DNA of 64,000 nt from CAIJXB01 sp964455905 (GTDB lineage Bacteria; Chlamydiota; Chlamydiia; Chlamydiales; Rhabdochlamydiaceae). The translations under genes and the position numbers were made by a program. This document shows, in pieces, positions 18,021 to 27,551 of the stretch. The DNA lies in NCBI GenBank assembly GCA_964455905.1, contig CAYVYN010000005.1, positions 1-64,000 of the forward strand, in the 5' to 3' direction. The stretch's first letter is position 1. The number at the start of each line of letters is the position of its first letter. Below the pieces are notes generated by a model that had not been told where the DNA came from, did no database searches, and saw only the letters and a list, made by a program, of their open reading frames with translations.

Positions 18021-19601
18021 ATGCCGGGAACTCCAAAGATTGATAAAAGCACAGAAACTTTCCCACAGTGGAGTAGGCTTGGAATCAAAAATCACAGGGG
18101 CATTAATTTTCCTTTAAGCTCCTTATGGTCCGAGAACAGCTCTGGGATTGGCGAATTTTTCGATTTAGTGCATTTATTTCCCTGGTGCCTTGAGTTAGGG
18201 ATAGATGTTATACAACTCCTCCCCATCAATGATACAGGGTTTGATCCAAGCCCATACAACGCCTTATCTTCTTGTGCATTACACCCAATCTATCTATCTC
18301 TTGATAAGCTTCCCTATCTAGAGGACGTCGAACTAATAGCTCAAATAAAAGAGTTAAAAAAATTAAACGCTTCTGAAAGAATTTCTTTTTCAACAGTTCT
18401 TACAAGAAAAATGAGAGTACTTTTTCTCTATTATAAAAAATACGGTAAAATTTTCTTAAACAACCCACACTTCCTCTCTTTCTTAGAGACAACCAGTTGG
18501 ATTAAACCTTACGCTCTTTTTAAAGTTCTACAACACAATATGGGACATGTTGCTTTTTCTTTTTGGCCAGATGAAATTAAATACACTTCCAATGAAACAA
18601 TTCAAAAGCTCATGGAAACACACAAAGAAGAAATGCATTTTTATCTTATCTTACAATACCTTTGCTTTACACAAATGAAAGAAGTTAAAGAAATAGCGCA
18701 TAAATACAATGTATTTATTAAAGGAGATATTCCTATTTTAATTAGCCCAGATAGTGCAGATGTATGGTTTGAACCCGAGCTTTTTAATTTAGACGTGTCT
18801 ATAGGAGCCCCTCCCGATGCATACTGTAAAGAGGGACAAAATTGGGGATTTCCTGGGCCTAGATGGGTCGATATGAAAAAAACAAATTTCACCTGGTGGA
18901 AAAACAGGCTCCAATACGCATCTTATTTTTACGATATCTATCGGATAGATCACGCGGTTGGATTATTTCGACTATGGGCAATTCCAAGAGGACATGCTAG
19001 TAAAGATGGCTACTTTACCCCTAGCGAGGAACATTTGTGGGGATTGCACGGTAAAGAATTACTAGAGATTCTTTGTATGACACCTATGCTTCCTATAGCA
19101 GAAGATCTAGGATCAGTTCCCAGCATAGTAAGACCTATACTCGAAAAAATGGGAATACCAGGAACCAAAGTCATGAGATGGGAAAGAGATTGGGAAGGAG
19201 ACTCTCATTTTATTGACCCCTTAAAATACCCTAAAATAAGCCTAACATGCCTATCTACTCACGACTCGCCTACATTAGAGCAGTGGTGGAGAGATTATCC
19301 TGAAGAAGCTAAAGCGTATGCTAAACAAAAAAAATGGAACTACTCTTCTAAAATCAGTTACGAACAAAGGCAATCTTTCTTAAAAGAAAGCGTTAAATCA
19401 TCAAGCATTTTTCATATTAATCTTTTTTCTGAATATCTAGCTCTTTTACCTGAATTTGTAAATGCTAATCCAGATCACGAAAGAATCAATATTCCAGGAA
19501 CCTTACAACCTTCTAATTGGACCTATAAATTTCGTAAGTCCGTGGAGGACATGACTTCTTCTTTCGCGTTAAAAGAAGAACTGAAAAAAATTTTCTCCTA
19601 A
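18021..19601 (+). CDS. malQ: 4-alpha-glucanotransferase MalQ (amylomaltase, GH77)
   Basis: Transfers alpha-1,4-glucan chains between maltooligosaccharides; part of the chlamydial glycogen metabolism. The GH77 motifs are present: YRIDHAVGLFRLW carrying the nucleophile Asp, IAEDLGSVP carrying the acid/base Glu, and LSTHDSPT carrying the transition-state Asp. The 526-residue length is normal for plant/chlamydial DPE1-like forms. It begins 11 nt after the chaperone gene at the end of the type III operon, an association conserved in Chlamydia although no functional link to secretion is obvious. Confidence 0.96.
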   Translation: MPGTPKIDKSTETFPQWSRLGIKNHRGINFPLSSLWSENSSGIGEFFDLVHLFPWCLELGIDVIQLLPINDTGFDPSPYNALSSCALHPIYLSLDKLPYLEDVELIAQIKELKKLNASERISFSTVLTRKMRVLFLYYKKYGKIFLNNPHFLSFLETTSWIKPYALFKVLQHNMGHVAFSFWPDEIKYTSNETIQKLMETHKEEMHFYLILQYLCFTQMKEVKEIAHKYNVFIKGDIPILISPDSADVWFEPELFNLDVSIGAPPDAYCKEGQNWGFPGPRWVDMKKTNFTWWKNRLQYASYFYDIYRIDHAVGLFRLWAIPRGHASKDGYFTPSEEHLWGLHGKELLEILCMTPMLPIAEDLGSVPSIVRPILEKMGIPGTKVMRWERDWEGDSHFIDPLKYPKISLTCLSTHDSPTLEQWWRDYPEEAKAYAKQKKWNYSSKISYEQRQSFLKESVKSSSIFHINLFSEYLALLPEFVNANPDHERINIPGTLQPSNWTYKFRKSVEDMTSSFALKEELKKIFS

Positions 19602-20178
19602 TAAAAATAGATTTTCTAATTTTTTCAGGTACTCGACTCTTCGAATAAGCTAAAACGTTAAGCTTCGATTATGGATCATTTTGACTGTCTTATATATAAG
19701 AATTCCAGTTTTGTAGATGATGAACAAGAAATACCTACCCTCAAGAATCGATAATTTCGCTACTTACACGTTTCATTAGGTCACAACCTTGGCCAAGAGA
19801 ACAAAAGTTAAATATTTACTTTAGTATGGCAGATCTCTTAAGCAATTATATTAAAAAATAAATTCCACAAAACTTCCGTGATCTAGGTTTATTCTTCTTT
19901 TTAGGCTCGATGAAGAGCTTTACGCCCTTTAAAAAGTCTAATATGTCCCCTTAAAATTAAAATAAAAAATTACCAACCAGGAAATAAATAACATATTTAA
20001 ATAAAAAAAAGAGAAACTCTAAAGCGAGTGAGAAAAAAATTTAACACTTAGATAGGGCTAAACAAATAAACTCCTATAAAAAAACCCTTAAGATTTGATA
20101 TAATGGAGCACTGTGATTTCTTACTAGAAGAACTTTGTTTTTATTAGAGCTTTAAAAAAATTTTAACGAAAAAAACAT
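19602..20178. other. 577-bp non-coding stretch between malQ and the MFS gene
   Basis: No credible gene: all frames are broken by stops, the longest ATG-initiated one on the plus strand being 27 codons from 19670. A perfect TATAAT sits at 20099-20104, about 75 nt before the MFS start, and probably belongs to its promoter, although no good -35 is seen 17 nt upstream. The rest could be a decayed gene or a small RNA locus; nothing identifies it. Confidence 0.4.
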
Positions 20179-21402
20179 ATGCAACTACCGAAAAGTAATT
20201 TAGCTAAAATTCCTAAAGCAATTTGGATCATAGGATTCGTTACACTCCTTATGAACCTCTCTTCTATTATGATTTTCAGCCTTACCCCTTTATATATAAC
20301 TCAAGTTTTTGGCCTTGCAGCTTTTCATTTAGGACTACTTGAAGGCGGAGTAGAATTCTGTTCATGGATCACTCGAATTTTTTCAGGCGTCATTAGCGAT
20401 TTTCTAAAAAAAAGAAAACCAATACTTATTTTTGCTTATGCCTGTACTTTTCTTTCTCGCCCAGTTTTCGCGCTAGCGTCTAACGTATGGTGGGTTTACG
20501 CAGCTAAATTAACAGACCGCATATCAAACGGAATCCAAGCAACCCCTAGAGAAGCGCTTGTAGGAGATATTGCTCCTAAAGGAACAAAAGGTACCTGTTA
20601 TGGTCTTCGACAATCCTTAGGATTACTAGGTTCTCTTCTTGGAGCAACTGGTATCGTATATCTCATGAGAGCAACGAATAACAACTACGAATTTATTTTC
20701 TGGATTGCTGCAATCCCCCCCTTGCTAGCGCTTGTGGCTATGACATTTTTCGTAAAAGATCCAGTCCAAACCCCAAGCATAAAACAAGAAGAAAACCAAA
20801 ATTCATTTTCTTTACTCGGTCAGATAAAAAAAATTCCACACCTTGGTAAAGCTTTTTGGTGCATTACTCTTGTATCGGGCGTCTTTATGACATCGAACTA
20901 CAGCGGAGCCTACCGAATACTACAAGCTGAGAGAATAGGATTTCCGTTAACAGATATTTCTATTATCATGGTGATTCAAAACCTAGCGGCACTACTTTCT
21001 GCATTTCCTACAGGAAGACTTTCTGATAGAATAGACCGTAGAATCCTATTAGCTATTGGGTTTTGCATTACAATTCTATCCAACATATCGCTCGGTTTCA
21101 TCGAGGGGATTCCTGGTATTATTATAGGATCTGCTCTATGGGGTATGCAAATGGGAATCACGCAAAGCGTTTTTCTAGCTCTTGTTGCGGACGCTTCCGA
21201 TAGAAGCTTAAGAGGAACAGCCTTCGGGATGTATTACTTTGTAACAGCTATTGCACTGTTTACGGCCAACTGTTCCATGGGATGGCTTTTTGATTTATAC
21301 GGTCCTACATTAGCTTTTGTTTTTAGTGGAGCCACTGCTGCAATTGGGTTACCTTTGTTACTTCTTATCAAACCAACTCAAAAAACAATCACCGCATCCT
21401 AG
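20179..21402 (+). CDS. Major facilitator superfamily transporter
   Basis: A 407-residue inner-membrane transporter with twelve predicted membrane segments. The loop between segments 2 and 3 has the MFS-A-like pattern with VISDFLKKRKP, the mirror loop between segments 8 and 9 has GRLSDRIDRR, and segment 4 follows the block TDRISNGIQATPREALVGD. A multidrug-efflux or organic-ion permease subfamily is likely but the substrate is unknown. The gene stands alone, with non-coding DNA upstream and a convergent outer-membrane protein gene downstream. The ribosome site is weak (A-rich leader). Confidence 0.87.
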   Translation: MQLPKSNLAKIPKAIWIIGFVTLLMNLSSIMIFSLTPLYITQVFGLAAFHLGLLEGGVEFCSWITRIFSGVISDFLKKRKPILIFAYACTFLSRPVFALASNVWWVYAAKLTDRISNGIQATPREALVGDIAPKGTKGTCYGLRQSLGLLGSLLGATGIVYLMRATNNNYEFIFWIAAIPPLLALVAMTFFVKDPVQTPSIKQEENQNSFSLLGQIKKIPHLGKAFWCITLVSGVFMTSNYSGAYRILQAERIGFPLTDISIIMVIQNLAALLSAFPTGRLSDRIDRRILLAIGFCITILSNISLGFIEGIPGIIIGSALWGMQMGITQSVFLALVADASDRSLRGTAFGMYYFVTAIALFTANCSMGWLFDLYGPTLAFVFSGATAAIGLPLLLLIKPTQKTITAS

Positions 21403-21404
21403 AC

Positions 21405-21447
21405 TTTCTAGTCGCTACTTTCTCCAAAAGAAAACAGCGACTAGAAA
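21405..21447. terminator. Hairpin between convergent genes
   Basis: A perfect 12-bp stem (arms 21405-21416 and 21436-21447, around CTAGTCGCT) starts 3 nt past the MFS stop and ends 6 nt before the stop of the opposing gene. An A-run follows on the plus side and no T-run ends either transcript properly, so it is an imperfect, possibly bidirectional terminator. Confidence 0.55.
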
Positions 21448-21452
21448 AAAAA

Positions 21453-22367
21453 TTAATAAGCTAAATTAGTATCCACCATAAAATTGCTATTATTACCTAT
21501 TGGAAGATACGGTCTTGCGCCCGCCTGACGACCTCCAAAAGAGCAGGTTAAGGCGAACCCAACGTTAAATCCATAATTATTTGCTTCTATATCACCTGTA
21601 TCGGTTCTAGCTCCCATATACTCTGCATAGGCGTTTAAACTTAAATACTGAGTAATTGGCGCCTTAAAACTGCCCCCCAAGGTAAAGGATCCAGCACGTC
21701 CACCTGAAAACATCAAACCTTTTCGATAAGGACTCCCACCCCAAATAGTCGTCTCTGCGGAATTTTTAAAAATATGCCGCCAAAATGCATTGATCTGGCT
21801 TATTGAGCTAAAAGAAATAACATAACCATGATCATAATCTAAATGGACAGTGTTAAGACCGTAAGAACCCCAAAGACCAACCTCGTTAGACTCTTTAATT
21901 AGGTAACCAACCTGTCCACGAATTTGAGATAAACTAGGGCTTAAATTTAAAACACCAGAATCTTTATTATAAAGCCAATCGTACACAACTCCTATATTCA
22001 AACCTGATTTTTTTGGAGTAACTCGAAAAACACCACCGGAAACAAAAGCCTCCTGTTGAACAGATCTACTAAAATTTGATCCTCTACCTTCCCAATCATA
22101 AGCACCATAACTTCCACCTAACTGTATTCCCATACCAAAGGCTTTAGGTATTGCATAAGCTAGGTTTAAAGCTCCATAAGCTCCCATGTTACCACCCCAA
22201 GAACCATCAGGAAGGCATCGAAATGTATCTAAAGCTAAACTAAAATCGCCACCAACAGGTAATGAGCAAGAATTCACACCTGATTCTATTGGTTTTAAAT
22301 TTTCTCCTAAAGCTAAAGAAAAAACAGATAAAGATGTAGCAACGGCACACAAAACATATTTCGACAT
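21453..22367 (-). CDS. Outer-membrane beta-barrel protein (unassigned family)
   Basis: A 304-residue exported protein. The ATG at 22367 is chosen because GGAG lies 8 nt upstream; the TTG five codons earlier overlaps that site. A signal peptide of about 20 residues ends near LALG. The mature part is Gly/aromatic-rich with many alternating short strands (for example GGNMGAYGALNLAYA and GLWGSYGLNTVHLDY), no long hydrophobic helix, and ends in a terminal aromatic residue (NLAY), as outer-membrane barrels do. I do not recognise a named family; it is not a MOMP by any motif I can see. It is flanked by hairpins on both sides, so it is probably monocistronic. Confidence 0.72.
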   Translation of the reverse strand: MSKYVLCAVATSLSVFSLALGENLKPIESGVNSCSLPVGGDFSLALDTFRCLPDGSWGGNMGAYGALNLAYAIPKAFGMGIQLGGSYGAYDWEGRGSNFSRSVQQEAFVSGGVFRVTPKKSGLNIGVVYDWLYNKDSGVLNLSPSLSQIRGQVGYLIKESNEVGLWGSYGLNTVHLDYDHGYVISFSSISQINAFWRHIFKNSAETTIWGGSPYRKGLMFSGGRAGSFTLGGSFKAPITQYLSLNAYAEYMGARTDTGDIEANNYGFNVGFALTCSFGGRQAGARPYLPIGNNSNFMVDTNLAY

Positions 22368-22408
22368 ATAAGAATTCTCCAAATAAAAAGCAGAATCTTA
22401 AAAGATTA

Positions 22409-22437
22409 AAGAGTATTTCTCCAAGAGAAATACTCTT
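22409..22437 (-). terminator. Terminator after dacB
   Basis: Perfect 13-bp stem with a 3-nt loop (22409-22421 / 22425-22437), 25 nt beyond the dacB stop. On the minus strand it is followed by TTTAATCTTTT, a fair T-rich tail. It separates dacB from the outer-membrane protein gene. Confidence 0.75.
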
Positions 22438-22462
22438 CTAAAGGACAAATTCTAAACGCCTA

Positions 22463-23773
22463 CTATTTTACAGAGAGAGCCTGTAACGAATTTATAAATT
22501 CTTGTATTTTACAATTTGTTAGGGCTCCATCTGGACACTGATTAATTATGATACAAAAGGCTATATCATTAACATAGCCTGAATATGCCCTAATGAGACT
22601 CATGAAGCCAGACTTACCACTTACTGAGCCAGTTTTCACTAAGGAATCCTTAAAGCTCGAAAACTCCTTAGACTTATTCATAAAAAGCAGCATAGACACA
22701 AGCTGTTTAGTCGTGATTAAATTTTTCCTAGAAAGCCCTGAACCATCTGCCATGTAAAAACCTTCTACATCTATGGATTGCTCACGCCAAAAATCAAAGA
22801 CCTTTTTAATTCCACCGGATAAAGATCCTCCTCCCATTTTTTTAAGAAGATGTTCAGCAAACAAATTAATGCTATTTTGATTCGTTTCATAGACAATTTC
22901 AGACAAACAAGGAGAATATGTTGTATGAATAACCGTTTTTTCCTTTTTATTTTCTAAAGATTCTTCCAAAACAAGAATTCCACACTTTTGTAATTCCGCC
23001 TTTAAAAGTAATGAGACTAAAATAGAAGGATTCGGGATAGCGCCCTTCACAACAAAAAAATCTTCGCCTATTGGAATCGTTCCCAAAATCTTTTGCTCAA
23101 AAGAAACCTCAGATCCATAAATAACGACCTGATCGCCAGAACCTCTTGCGGCTGTTTTAGCTTGATTTTTTAAAATAAGACAAGACATATCGGGATCTGT
23201 ACGCAGAAGACTGGCAGCCTCTCCTATCTCAGAACCTGATTTTAAAAATAGGAAATACATGTTTTCATGAAACGATAAACCGCTAGCTCCCGCTCCATAA
23301 TAATTACCCAAATCTTCCCATTGCCAACTAGGCACAGCCATGGGTTCTTCCCAAATCGAAGGATCACCCACAATCTTCCCGTTAATTTTTTTTATTCCAG
23401 CAGCTATAACAGCAGAAACCCAAATAGAAAGCTGTTTTTGGTAAGAAGACCCAAATCGATCCGAGCCTAAAGAAGGATCCCCTCCGCCCACCACATACAA
23501 ATCGCCCTGAAGGACTCCCTCCTTATCTATAAATCCATCATAGGCTAGATCTGTTTGAAAAACACTTTCTGAGCCGAGCAAAGAAAGTGCCGCACCTGTT
23601 GTAACAAGCTTCATACAGGAAGCTGGGACAAGACTTTTATCACTATTTTGATCAAGGAGAACCTTTCCACTTGGCATATGCACAGCATAATAACTCACTG
23701 TTGCATGATCGAAAAAATCCCCTCTAGCTTCTAAAGAAATCAAAAAAAGACAAAAAAAAACGATTTTTTTCAT
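22463..23773 (-). CDS. dacB: D-alanyl-D-alanine carboxypeptidase/endopeptidase, PBP4-type (peptidase S13)
   Basis: Periplasmic penicillin-binding protein that removes terminal D-Ala or cuts peptide cross-links in peptidoglycan. A signal peptide covers about residues 1-18. The three active-site motifs are present: SCMK (SxxK, about 51-54) in VPASCMKLVTTGA, SIN (SxN) in NQNSINLFAEHLL, and KTG in VKTGSVSGKSG. The block DGSGLSRKN is also typical of S13. At 436 residues it is full length. It follows enolase by 9 nt in the murF-eno-dacB run. It fits the known residual, division-related peptidoglycan of chlamydiae. Confidence 0.93.
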   Translation of the reverse strand: MKKIVFFCLFLISLEARGDFFDHATVSYYAVHMPSGKVLLDQNSDKSLVPASCMKLVTTGAALSLLGSESVFQTDLAYDGFIDKEGVLQGDLYVVGGGDPSLGSDRFGSSYQKQLSIWVSAVIAAGIKKINGKIVGDPSIWEEPMAVPSWQWEDLGNYYGAGASGLSFHENMYFLFLKSGSEIGEAASLLRTDPDMSCLILKNQAKTAARGSGDQVVIYGSEVSFEQKILGTIPIGEDFFVVKGAIPNPSILVSLLLKAELQKCGILVLEESLENKKEKTVIHTTYSPCLSEIVYETNQNSINLFAEHLLKKMGGGSLSGGIKKVFDFWREQSIDVEGFYMADGSGLSRKNLITTKQLVSMLLFMNKSKEFSSFKDSLVKTGSVSGKSGFMSLIRAYSGYVNDIAFCIIINQCPDGALTNCKIQEFINSLQALSVK

Positions 23774-23782
23774 TAGTGCAAC

Positions 23783-25090
23783 CTAAGAACGAAAAGAAAA
23801 TTTATTACTATCTTTATAGCAAGCTTTATCCCCAAGCTCATCTTCAATCGTTAAAAGTCGATTATACTTAGCGACCCTATCGGATCTTGAAAGCGAGCCA
23901 GTCTTAATTTGTCCGGCGCTAGTACCTACACAAAGATCGGCAATAAATGTATCTTCAGTTTCACCAGAGCGATGCGATACAATCGTTACATAACCGTTTT
24001 GTTTAGCATATTCCATGCAGTCGAGCGTCTCTGTAAGTGTGCCTATTTGATTCATCTTAATTAAAATAGCATTTGCCACACCATTTTCAATGCCTGCTTG
24101 CAAAAACTTTTTATTTGTTACAAAATTATCATCTCCAACAAGTTGAATCTTGGACCCTAATTTTTTTGTTAAAAGCTGCCATCCTGCTAGATCATTTTCA
24201 GCAATACCATCTTCTATAGAATCGATTGGATATCTACCTACAAGATTAAAAAGAAGTTCCACCTGCTCTTCAAAAGAATACTCTTGGTATTTTTCTTGCC
24301 TAGCTTTCTTCTTTTTTTCGACATACCTTTTCGTAGTAAAATCATAAAACTCTGACGCAGCAGGATCTAAAGCTAAAGACACATCTTCACCAGGCCGATA
24401 CCCTGCAAGTTCAATACCCTGTAAAATCATATCCAAGGCTTCTTCATTAGACCGAACATTAGGAGCAAAACCACCTTCATCACCTACAGAAGTAGCATAT
24501 CCCTTCTTATGCAATATTTTTTTTAGAGAATGAAAGATCTCAGCTCCCATCCGAATAGCATCAGAAAAAGTTTTAGCTCCTATGGGTCGAATCATAAACT
24601 CTTGAAAATCGAGTAAGTTATCGGCGTGAGCCCCCCCGTTAATAATATTCATCATGGGACAAGGTAAAACATAAGAAGAGCTATCCCCTAGATACCTATA
24701 AAGTGGTTTTTTCTCAGTTAAAGCACCTGCTCTCGCCAAAGCCAAGGAGGCGCCTAAAATAGCATTAGCTCCAAATAATGACTTATTCTCCGTTCCATCA
24801 GATAAAATCATTTTTTCATCTAGGAGTCGTTGTTCTAATACAGACTGACCAATTAGTAAATCGGCAATAGGACCATGAACACTCTCGATCGCTTTTTTAA
24901 CCCCTTTGCCTAAATAACGAGAAAGATCCCCATCTCTCATTTCAAGAGCCTCAAACTCTCCTGTTGAAGCCCCCGAAGGAACTGCTGCCACTCCCACAAC
25001 ACCATCTTCCGTAGAAAGAGACACCTGGACTGTAGGATTTCCTCTAGAATCTAAAATTTCTACAGCCTTTACACCCGTAATCTTCGCCAC
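23783..25090 (-). CDS. eno: Enolase
   Basis: Converts 2-phosphoglycerate to phosphoenolpyruvate in glycolysis; also a common RNA-degradosome partner elsewhere. The opening VEILDSRGNPTVQV, the flexible loop GASTGEFEA, the metal and catalytic blocks GDEGGFAPN, SIEDGIAENDL, VGDDNFVTN and ILIKMNQIGT, and the terminal SHRSGETED are all visible. The length is 435 residues. A lysine-rich segment (KKKKARQEKYQEY, about 255-270) appears to lengthen a surface loop relative to the E. coli protein. It lies between murF (7 nt upstream) and dacB (9 nt downstream). Confidence 0.98.
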   Translation of the reverse strand: MAKITGVKAVEILDSRGNPTVQVSLSTEDGVVGVAAVPSGASTGEFEALEMRDGDLSRYLGKGVKKAIESVHGPIADLLIGQSVLEQRLLDEKMILSDGTENKSLFGANAILGASLALARAGALTEKKPLYRYLGDSSSYVLPCPMMNIINGGAHADNLLDFQEFMIRPIGAKTFSDAIRMGAEIFHSLKKILHKKGYATSVGDEGGFAPNVRSNEEALDMILQGIELAGYRPGEDVSLALDPAASEFYDFTTKRYVEKKKKARQEKYQEYSFEEQVELLFNLVGRYPIDSIEDGIAENDLAGWQLLTKKLGSKIQLVGDDNFVTNKKFLQAGIENGVANAILIKMNQIGTLTETLDCMEYAKQNGYVTIVSHRSGETEDTFIADLCVGTSAGQIKTGSLSRSDRVAKYNRLLTIEDELGDKACYKDSNKFSFRS

Positions 25091-25097
25091 AATACAC

Positions 25098-26435
25098 CTA
25101 TGATAAAAGTTCCCACATTTTTAGAGAGTTAGAGCCTTTGATGAGCACGACATCTCCTTTATTTATATATCTAGCTAATTCGTCTTTTAATTCTTGTAAA
25201 GAAGAGCCATAAAATCCAAATTTTTTAGATTTTCTAAACTCCTGGAGCATCTCCAAACAATCCGATCCAAGGCAAAACAATATGTCAGCATGAATAGAAG
25301 CAATGTGTCCCACTTCAATATGCGCTTGCTTAGAAAAAACACCTAGTTCCTTCATTTCTCCTAAAACAGCAATCACCTTGCCCCCTTCAAGAGGTTTCGG
25401 CAAATTTTCCAAAGCAGCCTTCATCGAGGCTGGGTTCGCATTATACGAATCATTGAGGTACAAAACACCATCTTTTTCTATTTTTTCAAACCGCATTTTG
25501 TAAGGAGCAAGAAACTGGGCTCTTTCTATAATAGCATCTAAACCTAAGCCCAATTCCCTAGCTACTAAAGCTGCAGCTAAAAAATTTTCGGCAAAATGTG
25601 TTGCTGTAAAAGGCAAAGGAAAGGGAGAGCTAACCCCTTCAGGGGTTTCGATAAAAAACGCTTGATCTTTGAAAAAAATAGCAGCATCATGCACTTTTTC
25701 GGTCTTCTCAAATCCATAAAAAACAGGATTTACAGAGTGTTGTTTTTGAAAAGCCTTAAACGCAGCTACCTGAGAATTTAAGAAAACCTTCTTAGTGTTT
25801 GGATGCCCCAATATCTCTGCCTTTGCTTGAGCTACACCTTCTAATCCATCAGGAAAATATAAAGCGTGAGCAAGTGCCACTTTTGTAACAACAACAATTT
25901 CAGGAGAAATAATTGGAAGCAGTGCTGCAATTTCACCTTTTTGACTCATTCCAACTTCAGCCACGAATACCTCTGGGGTATCAGCCATATTTAAAAGAGA
26001 CAAAGGAAGACCCACTTGAGAGTTCGCATTTCCAGGTGTTTTCCCAACTGAAAAATGACCTTGTAAAATAGTCGCAATAAATTCTTTGGTAGTTGTTTTT
26101 CCTACTGACCCTGTAACAGCAATGCAACGCATGTTTTTCTGTTTAACCTGGAGAGCAGCTAAATAATGCAAAGAGGCTAAAACGTTTTCTACTCTAATAA
26201 GTTCTAATCCCCTAACTTCACCTTTGTATTCTTTTGAAACAACGGCTGCGAGAGCTCCTCTAGAAACAGCATCCTCTAAAAAGGTATGGCCATCAACATT
26301 TTCTCCTTTCAAAGCAAAAAAAAGAGATCCTGGAACAATTTTTCGGCTATCTACTTCAAAGCTGATAACTGGGGAAGAGCACCGTCCTACACACCCTAAC
26401 AAAGTCGCTATATCAACAAGTCTTTTTCCTATCAT
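25098..26435 (-). CDS. murF: UDP-N-acetylmuramoyl-tripeptide--D-alanyl-D-alanine ligase MurF
   Basis: Adds D-Ala-D-Ala to the UDP-MurNAc-tripeptide, the last cytoplasmic peptide step of peptidoglycan synthesis. The N-terminal substrate domain has SRKIVPGSLFFALKGEN and DGHTFL; the ATP site is TGSVGKTTTKEF (about 108-119); AEVGMSQKGEI and NDSYNANPASM are standard Mur-ligase blocks. At 445 residues it is full length. It heads the murF-eno-dacB run. Confidence 0.96.
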   Translation of the reverse strand: MIGKRLVDIATLLGCVGRCSSPVISFEVDSRKIVPGSLFFALKGENVDGHTFLEDAVSRGALAAVVSKEYKGEVRGLELIRVENVLASLHYLAALQVKQKNMRCIAVTGSVGKTTTKEFIATILQGHFSVGKTPGNANSQVGLPLSLLNMADTPEVFVAEVGMSQKGEIAALLPIISPEIVVVTKVALAHALYFPDGLEGVAQAKAEILGHPNTKKVFLNSQVAAFKAFQKQHSVNPVFYGFEKTEKVHDAAIFFKDQAFFIETPEGVSSPFPLPFTATHFAENFLAAALVARELGLGLDAIIERAQFLAPYKMRFEKIEKDGVLYLNDSYNANPASMKAALENLPKPLEGGKVIAVLGEMKELGVFSKQAHIEVGHIASIHADILFCLGSDCLEMLQEFRKSKKFGFYGSSLQELKDELARYINKGDVVLIKGSNSLKMWELLS

Positions 26436-26651
26436 ACCTACCTTGATTTAAAAAGAAAAAGTATCGGAATGCATGAAAAAAAACAAGACGTAAATCAAGT
26501 TAAAAAGAAGCACAAAGAACTTAAAAATCAAACTTAACATAAGGCGAATCATAGATGATGAAACTGTTAAAAATCTCTATTTTTTCAAGCTAAAAACAAA
26601 AACTCTTGATCTCTTAATCCCCTTTCTTCATAATCCCATGTCTTTCCACAA

Positions 26652-26723
26652 GGTGGCATAGCCAAGTGGTAAGGCAGTAGCCTGCAAAGCTTCCATTCCC
26701 CAGTTCGATCCTGGGTGCCACCT
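26652..26723 (+). tRNA. tRNA-Cys (GCA)
   Basis: A 72-nt cloverleaf: 7-bp acceptor stem (GGTGGCA / TGCCACC), D-arm with GGTAA, anticodon loop CTGCAAA giving anticodon GCA, and T-arm with TTCGATC. Position pair 28-42 in the anticodon stem is a T-T mismatch. No CCA is encoded. Confidence 0.95.
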
Positions 26724-26744
26724 AATTTACCAAGCGGTATTACC

Positions 26745-27551
26745 GTGCTTTATCTCATAGCAACGCCTATAGGAAATTTATCCGACATCTCCCTCAGAGC
26801 TTTAGAAACAATAAAATCTTGCGACTATCTCCTTTGCGAAGACACTAGAAGAAGCCTTATCCTACTAGACCACTACGAAATTAAAAAAAAACTAATTAGC
26901 TACCATCAATTCAACGAAGCCCAAAGACTAGACAAAATAATCGACGACCTAAAGCAAGGTTTAACAATAGGTCTTTTAAGCGATGGGGGCTCTCCTGCTA
27001 TTTGCGATCCCGGAGAACCGCTCACAAAAGCATGCATCAAAGAAAACCTCCATTTTACGATTATACCAGGCCCGGCGGCTCTTATCCAAGCTCTTATCCT
27101 ATCGGGGCTTCCGCTTTGTCCATTTCAATTCCTTGGATTCATGCCCCGTAAAGAATCAGAAATCCTAGCGCTACTTCCTTACACCCTTTCTTTTCCTGGG
27201 ACTTCTATTTTCTATGAAAGCCCCCAACGGCTCACCGAAACATTAAACGTGCTAAGCCAAGCGGCTCCTTTTATTGAAGTTGCTGTAGCAAGAGAGCTCA
27301 CCAAAACGTTTGAAGAAGTGATCCGACTACCTATTTCAGAAGCCCTAAAACACTTCCAAGAAACGCCTCCACGAGGAGAAATTGTACTACTTATAAAAGG
27401 TATGCAAAATCCCTTCGAAGGAAAAGAACCTAAGGAGCTCGTTGAAGAATTGATCGAGGTTTACAAAATCCCACTATCTTCTGCAATTAAAACCGCAGGG
27501 CACCTCTTAAAAATGCCCAAACAAAGCATCTATAAACACTTTCACGAATGA
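26745..27551 (+). CDS. rsmI: 16S rRNA (cytidine-1402-2'-O)-methyltransferase RsmI
   Basis: SAM-dependent enzyme of the tetrapyrrole-methylase fold that 2'-O-methylates C1402 in the ribosomal P site. The opening LYLIATPIGNLSDISLRAL, then CEDTRRS, GLLSDGGSPAICDPG and the PGPAALIQALILSGLP block are diagnostic. I place the start at the GTG at 26745 (268 residues), since the upstream in-frame GTG at 26715 lies inside the tRNA-Cys gene and the family starts just before LYLIATPIG. The Shine-Dalgarno is weak. It overlaps folC by 4 nt (ATGA). Confidence 0.92.
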   Translation: MLYLIATPIGNLSDISLRALETIKSCDYLLCEDTRRSLILLDHYEIKKKLISYHQFNEAQRLDKIIDDLKQGLTIGLLSDGGSPAICDPGEPLTKACIKENLHFTIIPGPAALIQALILSGLPLCPFQFLGFMPRKESEILALLPYTLSFPGTSIFYESPQRLTETLNVLSQAAPFIEVAVARELTKTFEEVIRLPISEALKHFQETPPRGEIVLLIKGMQNPFEGKEPKELVEELIEVYKIPLSSAIKTAGHLLKMPKQSIYKHFHE

